Notes: generated by a model not told the origin, from the sequence alone. A DNA stretch of 64,000 nucleotides from Silene conica (GCA_029255685.2 CM055318.2:28136001-28200000); one strand, 5' to 3'. Positions 10,468 to 20,533 are shown, numbered from the stretch's first letter. Translations and numbers: made by a program.

Positions 10468-11387
10468 ATGGTAATTTGTAGTAAGTGTGTTATTGTTGTT
10501 GTTTACTGTTATTATTGTTTTATATTATTAATTATTAATGGTGTTATTATTACTAGATTTTAATAATTGTATGATAGTATATTTTTGGTGTTATTGTTAT
10601 TCTATTAAGAGGTATATTGTTAATGATTGTATTTATGTTATTATTATTGAGAATATGAGTAATATCGTTAAAAGAGTCGTATATGTTATTAAGTTAGTAA
10701 TAATTGAATAGTTGATCGTGTGCTATATTTAGTAAGTGTATGTTTAGTAAGTTTATGATTAGTTAATAGTACTTGGTTGCATGTTTAGAAATTGATGTAA
10801 GTAATATTTATAGGAACGAAATTCGAGGTGGAGTATTACTAGACGGTGATTGCTTTTCAGACTTGCTTTTCCAGGTAGGATACACTGGTACCGTTTTCTG
10901 TGAAAGTTATATGCATGGATGGTTTTATTACGTGTTGTGAATGCAAGCATGTTTATATGAGGATGATATTTAAGTATTGATTGTTTAATATTGCATTCAC
11001 GAGCATAGCATTTGCATTATTGATAAGGGGATTGTTCTGATATAAATCCCAGGGTGGTCTGCAGGCAGGCCTGGTGTCTTCAGCTTTGTGCTGGTATTCG
11101 ACGACGGTCGATGATACTCTGCCGGGAGGTTCGGTATGGGTTGGTGTGTCGGGTTATGATTGGTGTTTCGGGTTGTGATTGAGCTCAGCATTGGCATAGC
11201 ATTTGCATATTACATTTGTTGCATTATCTATTATTGTGTTATCCTACTCAACTACGAGGTTGACAGTGTATTCGTGTTCACCTACGATGATCCGGGATGG
11301 GGAGTAGATATTTCAGGTCAGAGACAGGTGGACTAGGACTGGGCATGGATGAGAGACAAGGATTGGACTTACCTAGCTAAAGATCAC
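10467..11387 (+). other. Rest of the large solo LTR (middle part)
   Basis: Non-coding, TTAT-rich to about 10800, then mixed composition with GGTATTCGACGAC and CCTACGATGATCCGGG-type segments of the sort seen in gypsy LTRs. No gene is seen. Confidence 0.5.
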
Positions 11388-11412
11388 TTAGGCCTTGTTC
11401 TTTCTGGCTTTT

Positions 11413-11575
11413 TAGAGCTAAACTAAACTGAGCTGAACTGAATGGGGCTGAGCTAAACTGAACTGAACTGAACTGAGCTGAGCTGAACTGAATCAAGCTG
11501 AGCTGGACTGAACTGAACTGAACTGAACTGAACTGAATTTAATCGAGCTAAACTGAACTGAGCTGAATGAAACTG
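11413..11575. repeat. Left subterminal AACTGAACTGAGCTG repeat array
   Basis: About 160 bases built from GAGCTGAACTGAACT-type units. The matching array at 16655-16790 reads in the same orientation, so these are direct rather than inverted subterminal repeats, possibly transposase-binding sites. Confidence 0.8.
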
Positions 11576-11614
11576 AAATTAATAGAAATAAATTAAGTTT
11601 AATTAAAGTGTACT

Positions 11615-11615
11615 A

Positions 11616-11657
<42 letters not shown>
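11615..11657. repeat. (TAA)n tract at the 5' flank of the LINE
   Basis: About 14 TAA units lie directly before the first GC-rich bases of the LINE (ACGTTAGGGCG). A similar tract follows its 3' end. Confidence 0.9.
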
Positions 11658-11659
<2 letters not shown>

Positions 11660-12384
11660 GTTAGGGCGATTAGGGCTTTAGGGCGTTTAGGGTTTTTATT
11701 CGTTCTTGCATCAGGTCCACCGACGGCGACCTTACGTCGCCGGCGTCACCACATCATCACGTTGGCAACCTCACGTCGCCGGCATTCCGGTTGTGGGCTT
11801 GGTGTTCTTTTCCGAGTGTGAGAGAGAGTTGCGGTAAGAAGTGTGGCGGAGGGTTTTCTATCGTCGTCGGAGATCCTAACCGGTGGGTCCAGGGTTGTCG
11901 GCACTAGGTTCATCAGTGTCGCCGGTTTTTTCTGCCTGGGTTGTCGGCGTTAGGTAACGCCGTACGGTTTTCTGGGTGTGAGCGAAAGGGAGGCTGCAGT
12001 GGTTTCCTATCGTCGCCGGCGTTCGTATCTAGGGTCGGCGGCGCTAGGGTTGTCAGGGTGGCCGTCCTTCACCGCCTAGGTTGTCGTTTTCATTCTCCGG
12101 GGTGTCGTCGCCGGTAAGTTACCCTTTCTCGTGGGCTGTTTTCCTTCTCTTCGCCTGTTGTCCGTCGCCGGTAGTCGTCGGTGCTGTCGGTGGTGGGGTG
12201 GTGCAGGGTGGGCTTGTCGGCCTCGCGGTTTGGGTTGGTGTCGGTGTTGTTGTATCTTTCTATTTTTGTTTTGGCTTTTTTTTTCGTTTTCTATTTTGGG
12301 GTTTGTTTTCTTCCTGCCTTCGTGCCAAGAGTGGAGTTTTGGTTCTAGCCGGCTGCTTAGTAGTGTAGTTTTGGTTGGGTTGTC

Positions 12385-12655
12385 ATGCCGCCCTTGGTCC
12401 GTTTTCAGTGTCCTTTTTCGCATTTGCATGGGTGCCTGAATGGCAACGGTAGGGGTCTTACAAAATCCTCCTGGCGATATCATTTTCAGGATTGGCATTG
12501 TCGTGAGGGGGCTGACCGTCTTACACGTCAAACTCTTACTGATAGTTTGACTGTGTATACTAATGCCGAGACTACTTTGAGGCGGATGTGGGTTAAGCTT
12601 TGCGGTGTCTGTTTTAGGACCCATGCCTTTCGCTCTAGATGTCAGCATGTAGGGG
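12385..12655 (+). pseudogene. N-terminal zinc-finger-like region of the RLE-type LINE
   Basis: In this frame the residues include C-x7-C-x15-H-x4-H (from FQCPFSHLHGC to YHFQDWH) and then CGVC with a later CQH. R2-type LINEs carry DNA-binding zinc fingers ahead of the RT, so this could help find the target. The frame passes into the RT frame near 12650 through an apparent one-base shift: the C-terminal side continues one frame over as AIVNPPDCGDGIVRF. The true ATG is uncertain; 12385 is the first in this frame after a stop. Two open frames between 12081 and 12440 look like GC-rich leader rather than protein. Confidence 0.55.
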
Positions 12656-15560
12656 TGCTATTGTTAACCCTCCGGATTGTGGTGATGGTATTGTCCGTTT
12701 CGTTATTCAGGGTATCCCTAGACCCCCGGCTCCATCTCCATCTGTTCCCGTGTCTGATGTTGGGGTTGAGCTTGATCAGTGGTCTATAGCTTCACTTGAT
12801 CGTTTATTTTCTTTGGGCCTTCGTTCGGTGAAATTCATACCTCCTAAGTGTCGGCTTGGGTTTGCTCGGGTTTTGAAGGGGGTTCTGGATGAGGTGGCTG
12901 GCTCTCCTGGTAACCTCTCCTGCTGGATTCGGTTGTTTGTTCTGCCTCTTTGTCTACTCAAGACCTTCACTCCCCGGAGTAATGTCGAGTGTAGGTCGGC
13001 TGTCAGGCGGCAGAGACAGGAGGAGAGTATTGCTGGGGCTATCCTTGCTTGGGGGGCACCGGGAGGAGGGTTGCAGCTGCTACGGGAGTGTTTGGCTGAG
13101 GGTTCTCCACCGTTTCAAGTGGATGAAGAGCTTGATTTGAGTGAGCTTAACCTTCGCCAATGTCGGCGGAAGATTAGCGATGGCCATTATACTGCTGCCG
13201 TGCGGGTGCTCTCTTCTTCTGGTGTCGCACCCTACTCTGTTGCCACTTTTGAGGAATTGCAGGAGAAGCATCTGGTCATCCCCTTGCCATCTTTACCACC
13301 TTTACCTGAGGATCAGCCTCCATTTGTTGCTTCTTCAGCTATGGTGTTGGATATGATTCGTAGTTTCCCGCGCGGTACTTCTTGTGGGAGGGATGGTTTC
13401 CGAGCTCAGTACTTCATGGATTGTTTGAGTGGGGCTGCGGTGGCCATCTATGATGATTTACTCGCCGCTATTACTAGGGTGGTTAATCTTTTTTTAGATG
13501 GCCGGTGCCCGCCGGCTCTTGGTGAGTACCTTGCTAGCGCTCCGCTCACTCCCCTGGTTAAGCCTGGGGGTGGTCTTCGTCTTATTGTTGTTGGCACTGT
13601 CTGGAGACGGCTTGTCTCTAAGATTGGTGCTTTTTTGGTTGGCCCTTCTTTGGCTTCTTATTTTTCTGACCTTCAGTTTGGGGTTGGGGTGTCCGGTGGA
13701 GGAGAGGCTATTTTGCATGCCTTGAACCGGCTCGTGGAGGCTCGTGGTGGTGAGGTAGGGCTTTCTATGTTGCTGGTTGATTTCCGGAATGCTTTCAACC
13801 TTGTTGACCGCTCAGTCATGCTTCAGGAGGTTCGGCGTCGTTGCCCGGGTCTTTCCCGGTGGGTGGAGTTCTGTTATTCCCGCCCTGCCCGGTTGTATTA
13901 TGGGGAACATTGCTTGCGGTCTTGTCAGGGAGTTCAGCAGGGTGATCCTTTGGGACCGTTGCTTTTCGCGTTGGTTTTGTATCCCTTGGTGTGCAAAATT
14001 CGGGATTCCTTTGATCTTACAATGCAGGCCTGGTACTTGGATGATGGTACTATTGTTGGAGATACTTTGGAGGTGGGGAGGGTGTTGGATTTGATTTTGG
14101 CTGATGGCCCTGGTTTTGGTCTTCATCTTAATGTTGCTAAAACTGAGCTCTTTTGGCCTATTGAGGATCCCCGGAGTCAGCTTCCCGGTGTTTTCCCCAC
14201 TTCTATCGCTCGTCCCTCTCGGGGTGTCTCGGTTTTGGGCGGGCCTGTCATTATTTGCCCTTTTTTTAGCAGTGAGCTTGTGGAGAGGAGAGTGACTAAG
14301 ACTGTTGAGCTTATGGACTTAGTCGCGAGGATCGAGGACCCGCAGTGCGAGTTGTTTTTGCTTCGTGCATGTACTGGTATTTCTAAGCTTTATTTCTCAC
14401 TTCGTACTTGTTCCCCGGTTGCTTTTGGGTCGGCTCATCTCCGTTTTGATGCTGCGCTTCGTTCTACCTTGGAGCGTATTGTCACCGCGTCTGGGCCTGG
14501 GTTTGGGGAGTGGCAGTGGCGCCTTGCTACTTTCCCCTTTAATTTAGGTGGACTTGCTGTTTATGCAGCGGGTGATGTGTTACATTATGCGTTCTTGGCT
14601 TCCCGTTTGCAATCTGCTGACTTGCAGGCTAGGCTCTTGCGGCCTTCTGGTATCATTGACCATGGCCCTTCATTCGCCGATGCCTTGCGGGTGTTCTTGG
14701 AGACTACTGGTTCTGATTTTCTTGCTAACCCTTGTGAAATTGCTGCCCCCAAACTTATGAAGAAATTGACAGATATTTATTTCTCGACGGTTGCTGCTTC
14801 TTCGGAATCGGTTTTCTCCTTGTCCCCGCGTCAGGTTGCTTTGTGGAAATCTCAGCATGGGCCTCACTCTTCTGATTGGTTGAGAGCGGGTCCTATCTTT
14901 GGGTTGGGTCAGACTATGAACAGGAGGACCTACCGTTGTGTGCTTGGGTATAGGTTAGGTGTTCCACTTTTCTTGGTACCTAGGCCTTGCTCTGCGTGCT
15001 CTCGGGTTTTTGCTGAGGATGTTTTTGGGGATCACGCTGTCTCTTGTGCTGGTACTGTTGGGGTTAAGCATCGTCATAACCTTGTCAGGGATACTCTATT
15101 GGACATCTGATATAGGTCTGGGATTTCGGCGGATAAGGAGGTTGACATTGGTTTGGTCGATGGACATGGCGGCTCCCTTTGCCCTGCGGATTCGCTCCTT
15201 TATTCGTGGGACAGGGGGCGTGATGTGTGTATTGATTTGACTGGGTCCTCCCCTCTGACTCAGAGTGGGACGACTGATTTTGTACCAGGGCGGGTTGTTT
15301 CTGATGCTGCTCAGCGCAAGTGTGCTAAGTACAGGGATCGCTGTGAGGCTGCAGGCTACGGTTTCCTTCCTTTCTCTTTCTCTTCACTTGGGGAGCTGGG
15401 TTCGGATGCTGTTGCCTTGCTGAAGCGGATTCAGAAATACTCGGTATCTCAGGATGTAGGGGCGCGGATGGCTGCGTACATTTTCACTAGGCTTAGCTTT
15501 GCTGTAGCTAAGGGGGTGGGAGCTCAGATTGTATCTCGGCTGCCCACCAATTTTATGTAA
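12639..15560 (+). pseudogene. Reverse transcriptase plus C-terminal endonuclease-like ORF of the LINE
   Basis: Open for 823 residues to a TGA at 15108-15110, then open again in the same frame to a TAA at 15558-15560 (974 codons in all). RT motifs: DFRNAFNLVDR near residue 381 (motif A), CQGVQQGDPLGP near 428, and YLDDG near 466 (the catalytic box, YLDD rather than the commoner FADD/YADD). GLHLNVAKTELFWP follows. At about residue 784 comes C-x2-C-x11-H-x3-C. Beyond the TGA are KEVDIG, PADSLLY, VCIDLT and QRKCAKY, spaced like the PD...D...K-Y pattern of restriction-like endonucleases. The TGA stands where a Cys codon (TGT/TGC) would fit. The element would act in the nucleus by target-primed reverse transcription. 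The RT call is sure; the endonuclease call rests on motif spacing. Confidence 0.82.
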
Positions 15561-15598
15561 ACTCTTATTTTGTTCTTTATTATATGATAGCTGCGCGC

Positions 15599-15633
15599 AA
15601 AAAAAATAAAAATAATAAAAATAATAAAAATAA

Positions 15634-15680
<47 letters not shown>
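15599..15680 (+). repeat. A-rich/(AAT)n tail and 3' flank of the LINE
   Basis: AAAAAAAATAAAAATAATAAAA passes into pure AAT units. It may combine the element's own A-rich tail with target (TAA)n DNA. Confidence 0.85.
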
Positions 15681-15734
15681 TAAAAATGTTTGATTAATAC
15701 AAATTTGCGATTTTTTAAAAAACAATTATATTAA

Positions 15735-15905
15735 AATGGCGTTTGCTCAGCTGAAGAGAAGGTGGAAGGTGTTAAAAAAATATGCCACAACTGACAACGA
15801 AATATCAAATGTCATTATCGTATCTGCTTTACACTTCATAATTTCACTCGGATGCATAAACTTGATATTCCAGTATACAACATCAAAGTATTCAAGGAAG
15901 AATTG
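15735..15905 (+). pseudogene. C-terminal fragment of a PIF/Harbinger transposase
   Basis: The frame starting near 15737 gives AFAQLKRRWKVLKKYA and, after a short gap, IVSALHFII. This matches the conserved end of the Harbinger DDE nuclease (AFGxLKxRWRVL, then ACCALHNFI). It agrees with the TTA duplication and GGCC...GTTCTTT ends of the surrounding element. Only the last part of the domain is seen; the sequence to about 16070 may hold a degraded tail. Confidence 0.65.
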
Positions 15906-16189
15906 ATTCAAACATGGATGATAAAGAACAGAAGAAATTCATGGACAAAGTTCGAAAAGAAATTGCAAAAAAAAAATAGGGTGTGATATTGGTGGCCATA
16001 ATAGCCACGAATATGAAGCACGTCAAGATGATACAGAAGTCAATAACGAAGCAATATAGATGATGTCTTTGTTGATGATATCTATATTTTCAAGATTATG
16101 AATTTCGATTGTGTTAACAAATATTATTATTCGAATGTTATCAAAATTTACTTCTCAATTACATTTTCTCTACTCTATCATGTTTACTA

Positions 16190-16368
16190 ATACTAATAAT
16201 AATAATAATTATTATTATTATTATTATTATTATAATCAATAAAAATATATATAAAATAATAATAATAAAAATAATAAGAAGAAGAAATAATAAAAACAAC
16301 AACAAAAACAACAATAATAATCATAATAATAATTATGATTTAATAATAATAAATAGAATAATAAATAA

Positions 16369-16403
<35 letters not shown>

Positions 16404-16420
16404 TTAATAATAATAATAAC

Positions 16421-16489
<69 letters not shown>
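16190..16489. repeat. Long (TAA)n/(ATT)n-rich tract
   Basis: About 300 bases dominated by AAT/TAA units, first ATT then AAT, with the purest run at 16369-16489. It directly precedes the second LINE fragment. Open frames of poly-Ile or poly-Leu here are artefacts. Confidence 0.95.
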
Positions 16490-16490
<1 letters not shown>

Positions 16491-16620
16491 GTTTTGCTAT
16501 TGCTAAGGGAGTGGGCGCCCAACTAGTTTCGCGGGTGGCTACAAATTTCATGTAATTTTTCCAGTCTTTTTAATAAAAGTTCTCCTTCATAATAATAAAA
16601 AAAAAAAAAAAAAAAAAAAA
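16490..16620 (+). mobile_element. Second, strongly 5'-truncated copy of an RLE-type LINE
   Basis: The first 63 bases encode FAIAKGVGAQLVSRVATNFM and a stop, the same C-terminus as the larger copy (FAVAKGVGAQIVSRLPTNFM). A different 3' UTR follows, with AATAAA at 16572-16577 and a poly(A) run from 16597. It is therefore an independent reverse-transcribed copy of a related but distinct element, not a duplication of the first. (TAA)n lies on both sides. Confidence 0.82.
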
Positions 16621-16654
16621 TAATAATAATAATAATAATGTGGGATGTACTTAA

Positions 16655-16790
16655 TAAAGTCGAGCTGAAATGAACTGAAATGAATTAAATGGCGCTAAGC
16701 TAAGCGGAGCTGAACTGAACTGAACTAAACTGAATGAAGCTGAGCTGAACTGAACTGAATAGAGCTGAGCTGAACTGAAACGAGCTGAAA
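16655..16790. repeat. Right subterminal CTGAACTGAGCTGAA repeat array
   Basis: The same units as at 11413-11575, on the same strand, just inside the right terminal inverted repeat. Confidence 0.8.
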
Positions 16791-16815
16791 ATAAGCTAGA
16801 AAGAACAGGGCCTTA

Positions 16816-17036
16816 GTCTCTTTTATAGTTGTTCATTTGTTATAATTCAGTTGTTTTGGGAGTCTGGTTTGAACTATACTTTGTAACATTTTTTTAGTTT
16901 AACGTTTTATAATTTAAAGTACTATGTTTCTTTCACTATGATTATCTAGCTACTACCCTAGTTTATCCAGGATGGTAACAACCTTAGTTACTCTGGAAGT
17001 CCTAGTACAGGCTCCTAGGTAAATGGGGGTGTTACA
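16816..17036 (+). other. Right end of the large solo LTR
   Basis: Continues the LTR interrupted at 11390 and ends GGGGGTGTTACA before the ACTGA duplication. Non-coding. Confidence 0.65.
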
Positions 17037-17041
17037 ACTGA

Positions 17042-18599
17042 GCCTTCCGAATCATATACAACCGTTCCGTTCTCAGGTAGTATTTATCCTTTGACTCATT
17101 ATGTGAATTATAATACTTTTTCGAGTGCACATCGTTATTTTCTTGCAGCCTTGTCTCGTGATGTTGAACCCACCTCCTTTAAGGAGGCTATGCGTGATGA
17201 TCGATGGAAGGCAACCATGACGGAGGAAATTGCAGCTCTTGAGTCCAATGACACATGGACTATATGTGATTTGCCACCAAATAAAAGTGTCATTGGTTGT
17301 GTGTGGGTTTATAAAACTAAGCGACATGCGGATGGGTCCATCGAGCGGTTCAAGGCTCGACTCGTTGTTCTCGGAAATCACCAAGAAGCAGGTATTGATT
17401 ATACCGAAACTTTTGCACCCACTGTTAAGATGGTAATCGTTCATACTTTTTTAGCTATTGAGATGATTAAAACATGGGAATTACATCAAATGGATGTGTG
17501 CAATGCTTTTATTCATGGTGATTTATCGGCGGAGGTATATATGCGAATGTCATCTGGCTTTTGTCGTGGTGTTAAGGCTGACTTCGTAAATCTGTTTATG
17601 GGCTAAAACAGGCTCCACGTTGTTGGTATGCAAAGCTTAATGCGGCCTTATCTTCTTCCGTTTTTATTCTGAGCGCTTTCGATAAGTCTTTGTTCACTTA
17701 TCGTAAGAATGGAATTCATATGCAAATTATTGTTTATGTCGATGATTTGGTAATTGCTGGCAATAATTCTAGTGTTATTTCTGAATTGAAGACCTACCTT
17801 AGTACTTGTTTCTTTATGAAAGACTTGGGTAGATTAAAGTATTTTCTTGTTTTGGAGGTTTCGGCAAGTTCGAAGGGCATGTTTGTTTGTCAACAAAGAT
17901 ACATTCTCGACTTGATAACGAAAAGTCCAAAACTGGTTCGCTCGGCTGCAAGCCCGCTAGTACGCCTATGGATGAAAACCATCGTCTTGCTCTTGCTAAT
18001 GATGCACCCCTTGAGGATGGAGTCAAGTATCGACGATTGGTTGGTAAGTTAATTTATCTAACGCTTACTATGCCTGTAATTTGTTATTCGGTTCATATCT
18101 TGTCTCATTTTATGCAAAAACCAAGTCAATCCCAATGGGAGGCTGCTCTACGGGTTGTGCGTTATTTGAAAGGGAGTCCGGGTCAAGGGATTTTGTTTCG
18201 AGCTTATTCGTCTTTGTCTCTCGAAGCATATTGTGCTTCTGCGTATGGGAGTTGTCCTATAACTCGACGCTCCATCACGACTTCTTTTGTTTGTCTCGGT
18301 GGTTCTCCCATGTCGTGGAAGATTAAGAAGTAGGACATGGTTTCTTTATCGTCCACCGAGGCTGAATATCGAGCTATGGTTGCTGCCACTTGTGAAATTC
18401 TTTGGCTGCAGGGTTTACTCGTAGGTCTCGATGTTGATATTCCTTACCCCGTTCGTTTACATTGTGACAATGAATCCACAATGCACATTGCTACGAATCC
18501 GGTGTACCATGAGCGCACCAAACATATTGAGATATATTGTCACTTTATTCGTGATCATATCCGTAATGGCATAATCATTCCATGTTACGTCCATAGTAC
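17042..18599 (+). pseudogene. Copia reverse transcriptase and RNase H region (fossil)
   Basis: Carries the copia RT start (TWxxxDLPPNK-type, then VWVYKTKRHADGS, FKARLVVLG and DYTETFAPTVKM) from about 17250. The catalytic YVDDLVIAG lies near 17738. The RNase H portion includes SLSSTEAEYRAM near 18343 and HIEIYCHFIRD near 18526. It is broken in several places. The end of the RNase H continues at 21955 beyond the nested Athila-like element. Confidence 0.9.
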
Positions 18600-19093
18600 T
18601 GACACAGGTCTTCGTATACACGGTCAAAGATAAAACCTAGTTACTACTAATTGAAACTAGTGGTAGTAGGGTCGAATCCACAAGGAGGCAGATTTTTAAC
18701 GAATGGTCAGTTCATTGGTCACAAGCGGGGGGGTTGTTGTTGTTGTTGTTAACTAACTATGAATTAAACGGAAATAAAACAAAACAGGAATGAAACAAAG
18801 ATGAATTCAATCAATAAAAAAGAGGAATATGTCAATAATCGGGTCATCGCGGTAATTCATATCATGCGAGATAGCTAGGTCAGTCGAGCCATTAACGAAG
18901 TGGGTAGTGATTATCTCCTTTCGGTCTCAAACCGCCCTAGACTCCCAACCCAATCTTTCGATCTAGGAAGGTTATATTGATCATCCTAAGCAAGCCTACC
19001 TTACCAATCTTTCGATCTAGGTTCAGTTTTACTAGATAAACCGATCTCCCGCGTGCACTCATTCAACAAGTTTTCTGATTAAATTGCTTTGAT
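18600..19093 (-). repeat. Partial left LTR of the Athila-like element
   Basis: About 490 bases closely matching the right LTR from 20554, including a GTTGTTGTT run and CTTTCGATCTAGG segments. The match stops abruptly near 19093. Confidence 0.8.
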
Positions 19094-19790
19094 ACTGCTG
19101 AATTGTGTTAGCTTGCCTGAGTCAGGGTATTGCGCTATCATTGTGGAATGTATGTCTTAGATATGCCTGAGTTGCGGTTTTTGATCTAATTACATGAGTA
19201 TGTTAAGAAGAGGATTTGGGGAAAGATTACTTCTCATGATTATATTTATGTTGGAGTATGATGATTGATTATATGTGATTATGTGATATGTGTGTATGAC
19301 AATTGGTGGCTAGGAGCATCTCTAGTCACTCTCCACTGACTGTGGAGCACATGTTTCATGTGTGTAGGTTGGTGATTGTTGAGCAGGAGTTTTTGCATGA
19401 GGCTAACGAGTGATGATCCTTCATCGATGACCTTACCTTATTCGTTAGCTAGACCTTAGTTTTGTTTAAACAGTTTTGTGCCTGTAGGGATATGTTATCT
19501 CGGGCTGTGATTTTGTACTTAATACTTATTTATGTTTTATTTCATTTCCGCATTCAGTTATGTAATTCTACACCTCGCATGTTAGTTATGTTTCCTGTAA
19601 AAAGTTTAAATTCCGCTGCATTTTTGGTACATTGTGTGTTTATTCTTCCGCTATTGCGAGGTGGGGTTTTACACATCCTCAGTGTTTTTTGGGAACCTTC
19701 CCTTTGCACGCAGCTGCATCAACAATCGCCTAGTGATCATCAAATAACCCGTTATAGAACTGGTTGCTGATAAAACACTGTTGGAAACTG
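19094..19790. other. Unassigned segment inside the Athila-like element
   Basis: It matches neither LTR here and has no coding signal. Its T/G-rich style and GAGGTGGGGTTTTACA near 19660-19675 (a possible LTR terminus) suggest a piece of another gypsy LTR. Confidence 0.35.
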
Positions 19791-19855
19791 TGATGAGCAC
19801 ATGCCCTTACTAACTTCTTTAACCTGGTCCAAGCTTCGTAGAGGTTTTCCGTTCC

Positions 19856-20434
19856 TTATTGTTTAAAGTTAGTGATTTGGGACCGGAGGGCATTGGTCTT
19901 TTGGGGCAGATAGTATTTCTTGTAAAATGCAAGGGCTACAGACTCCCAATCAGTAACATTAGCAGCTTCCCGGTCCAAGTAACGGTACCACTCCCTAGCT
20001 CTTTCAGATAGGGAAAAAGGAAACAGGACTTCCTTTATCCTATCTTTAGTTACCTTCTGCGATGTTGGAATTGCTGAGCAGTAATCGGTAAAGATCTCCA
20101 TGTGATTGCGTGGATCCTCTCCAGCTACGCCCCGGTACATATTTCGTTCGACCAGATTAATGTAGGAAGGTCGAATGTCGAAAGTATTACCGGCTGCATC
20201 AGCTGCAAGAGTGAACCCCTTAGGAATGGAGTCAGCCTTGGGCTCAGAATGACTAGCTATGCTTGGCATTTTGAATGGTGGGTTGTTTGGTTCAGCAGTA
20301 AAATTTTCAGGGGTACTCAAGACTTCCTCCTGACTTGTCCTTCTTCTCTCCCTCCTGCGGCGTAGGAAAGCTATTTCGGGCTCCGGATTAGCTGCTACTA
20401 ATTCGAACCTGGAAGACCTGGGCATACATAACAC
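19856..20434 (-). pseudogene. Athila-type gag fragment (fossil)
   Basis: Encodes an Athila gag N-terminal part: NMYRGVAGEDPRNHMEIF, then FPFSLSERAREWYRYLD, then AFYKKYYLPQKT. The gag-only units at 43332 and 49247 encode the same protein family (for instance FSLKDYARQWYRYLDK). Only part of the gag is present. Confidence 0.85.
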
Positions 20435-20533
20435 TGAGAAGAAAAATAAGAAGGTCTTAAGGAATTAAAAATAATTCCTTAAGAGAAAGAAACAAAAATA
20501 AACTAACACAAAAACTTAAAACCGATTGCCTCC

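Larger units (their letters stand above)
11658..15680 (+). mobile_element. Non-LTR retrotransposon with RT and a likely restriction-like endonuclease, inserted in (TAA)n
   Basis: A GC-rich unit set in AT-rich DNA: about 730 bases of leader, a coding region (12385-15560), a 40-base 3' UTR and an A/AAT-rich tail from 15599. It has no LTRs. Coding order is zinc-finger-like motifs, RT, Cys-Cys-His-Cys motif, then a PD-(D/E)XK-like segment, as in R2/R4-type LINEs with one ORF. No AP endonuclease precedes the RT and no RNase H follows it, unlike plant L1 and RTE elements. From memory, closely similar RT proteins are annotated in some Asteraceae genomes, usually just as reverse transcriptase-domain proteins; this could not be checked here. 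One in-frame TGA and one frameshift make this copy defective, though otherwise well kept. Confidence 0.8.
11391..16812. mobile_element. PIF/Harbinger-type DNA transposon remnant with nested LINE copies
   Basis: The left end GGCCTTGTTCTTTCTGGCT and the right end, reversed (GGCCCTGTTCTTTCTAGCT), form about 30 bp of imperfect terminal inverted repeat. TTA flanks both sides (11388-11390 and 16813-16815), the target duplication typical of PIF/Harbinger. The sequence left after removing the element reads CACTTAGTC, continuous with the surrounding LTR. The ends also carry CTGAACTGAGCTGAA repeats, on the same strand at both ends. A C-terminal transposase fragment survives at 15735-15905. The rest of the coding region is absent. 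Two LINE copies and long (TAA)n tracts fill most of the length. Confidence 0.82.
7313..17036 (+). mobile_element. Large solo LTR (probable Ty3/gypsy) nested in copia, itself carrying insertions
   Basis: Begins TGTAATAC and ends GTGTTACA, a short inverted TG...CA terminus, with a 5-bp duplication ACTGA on both sides. Subtracting the Athila-like solo LTR (8237-10132) and the PIF/Harbinger element (11391-16812) leaves about 2.4 kb with no coding region, no primer-binding site and no second LTR. A solo LTR left by LTR-LTR recombination is the simplest reading. Its size and style suit chromovirus- or Tat-type gypsy LTRs, but the lineage is not proven. TATAAA near 7575 gives the likely direction. 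Confidence 0.75.

Noticed and set aside
10272-10481. Poly-leucine ORF
   Set aside because: It is simply the translation of the (TTA)n microsatellite.
12076-12648. Minus-strand ORF of 190 codons
   Set aside because: Antisense to the GC-rich leader and finger region of the LINE; low-complexity composition and no domain.
13494-14547. Hydrophobic ORFs in other frames within the LINE RT
   Set aside because: Shadows of the real RT frame in GC-rich coding DNA.
16333-16551. Poly-Leu and poly-Ile ORFs on the minus strand
   Set aside because: Translation of a (TAA)n tract running into the LINE fragment.
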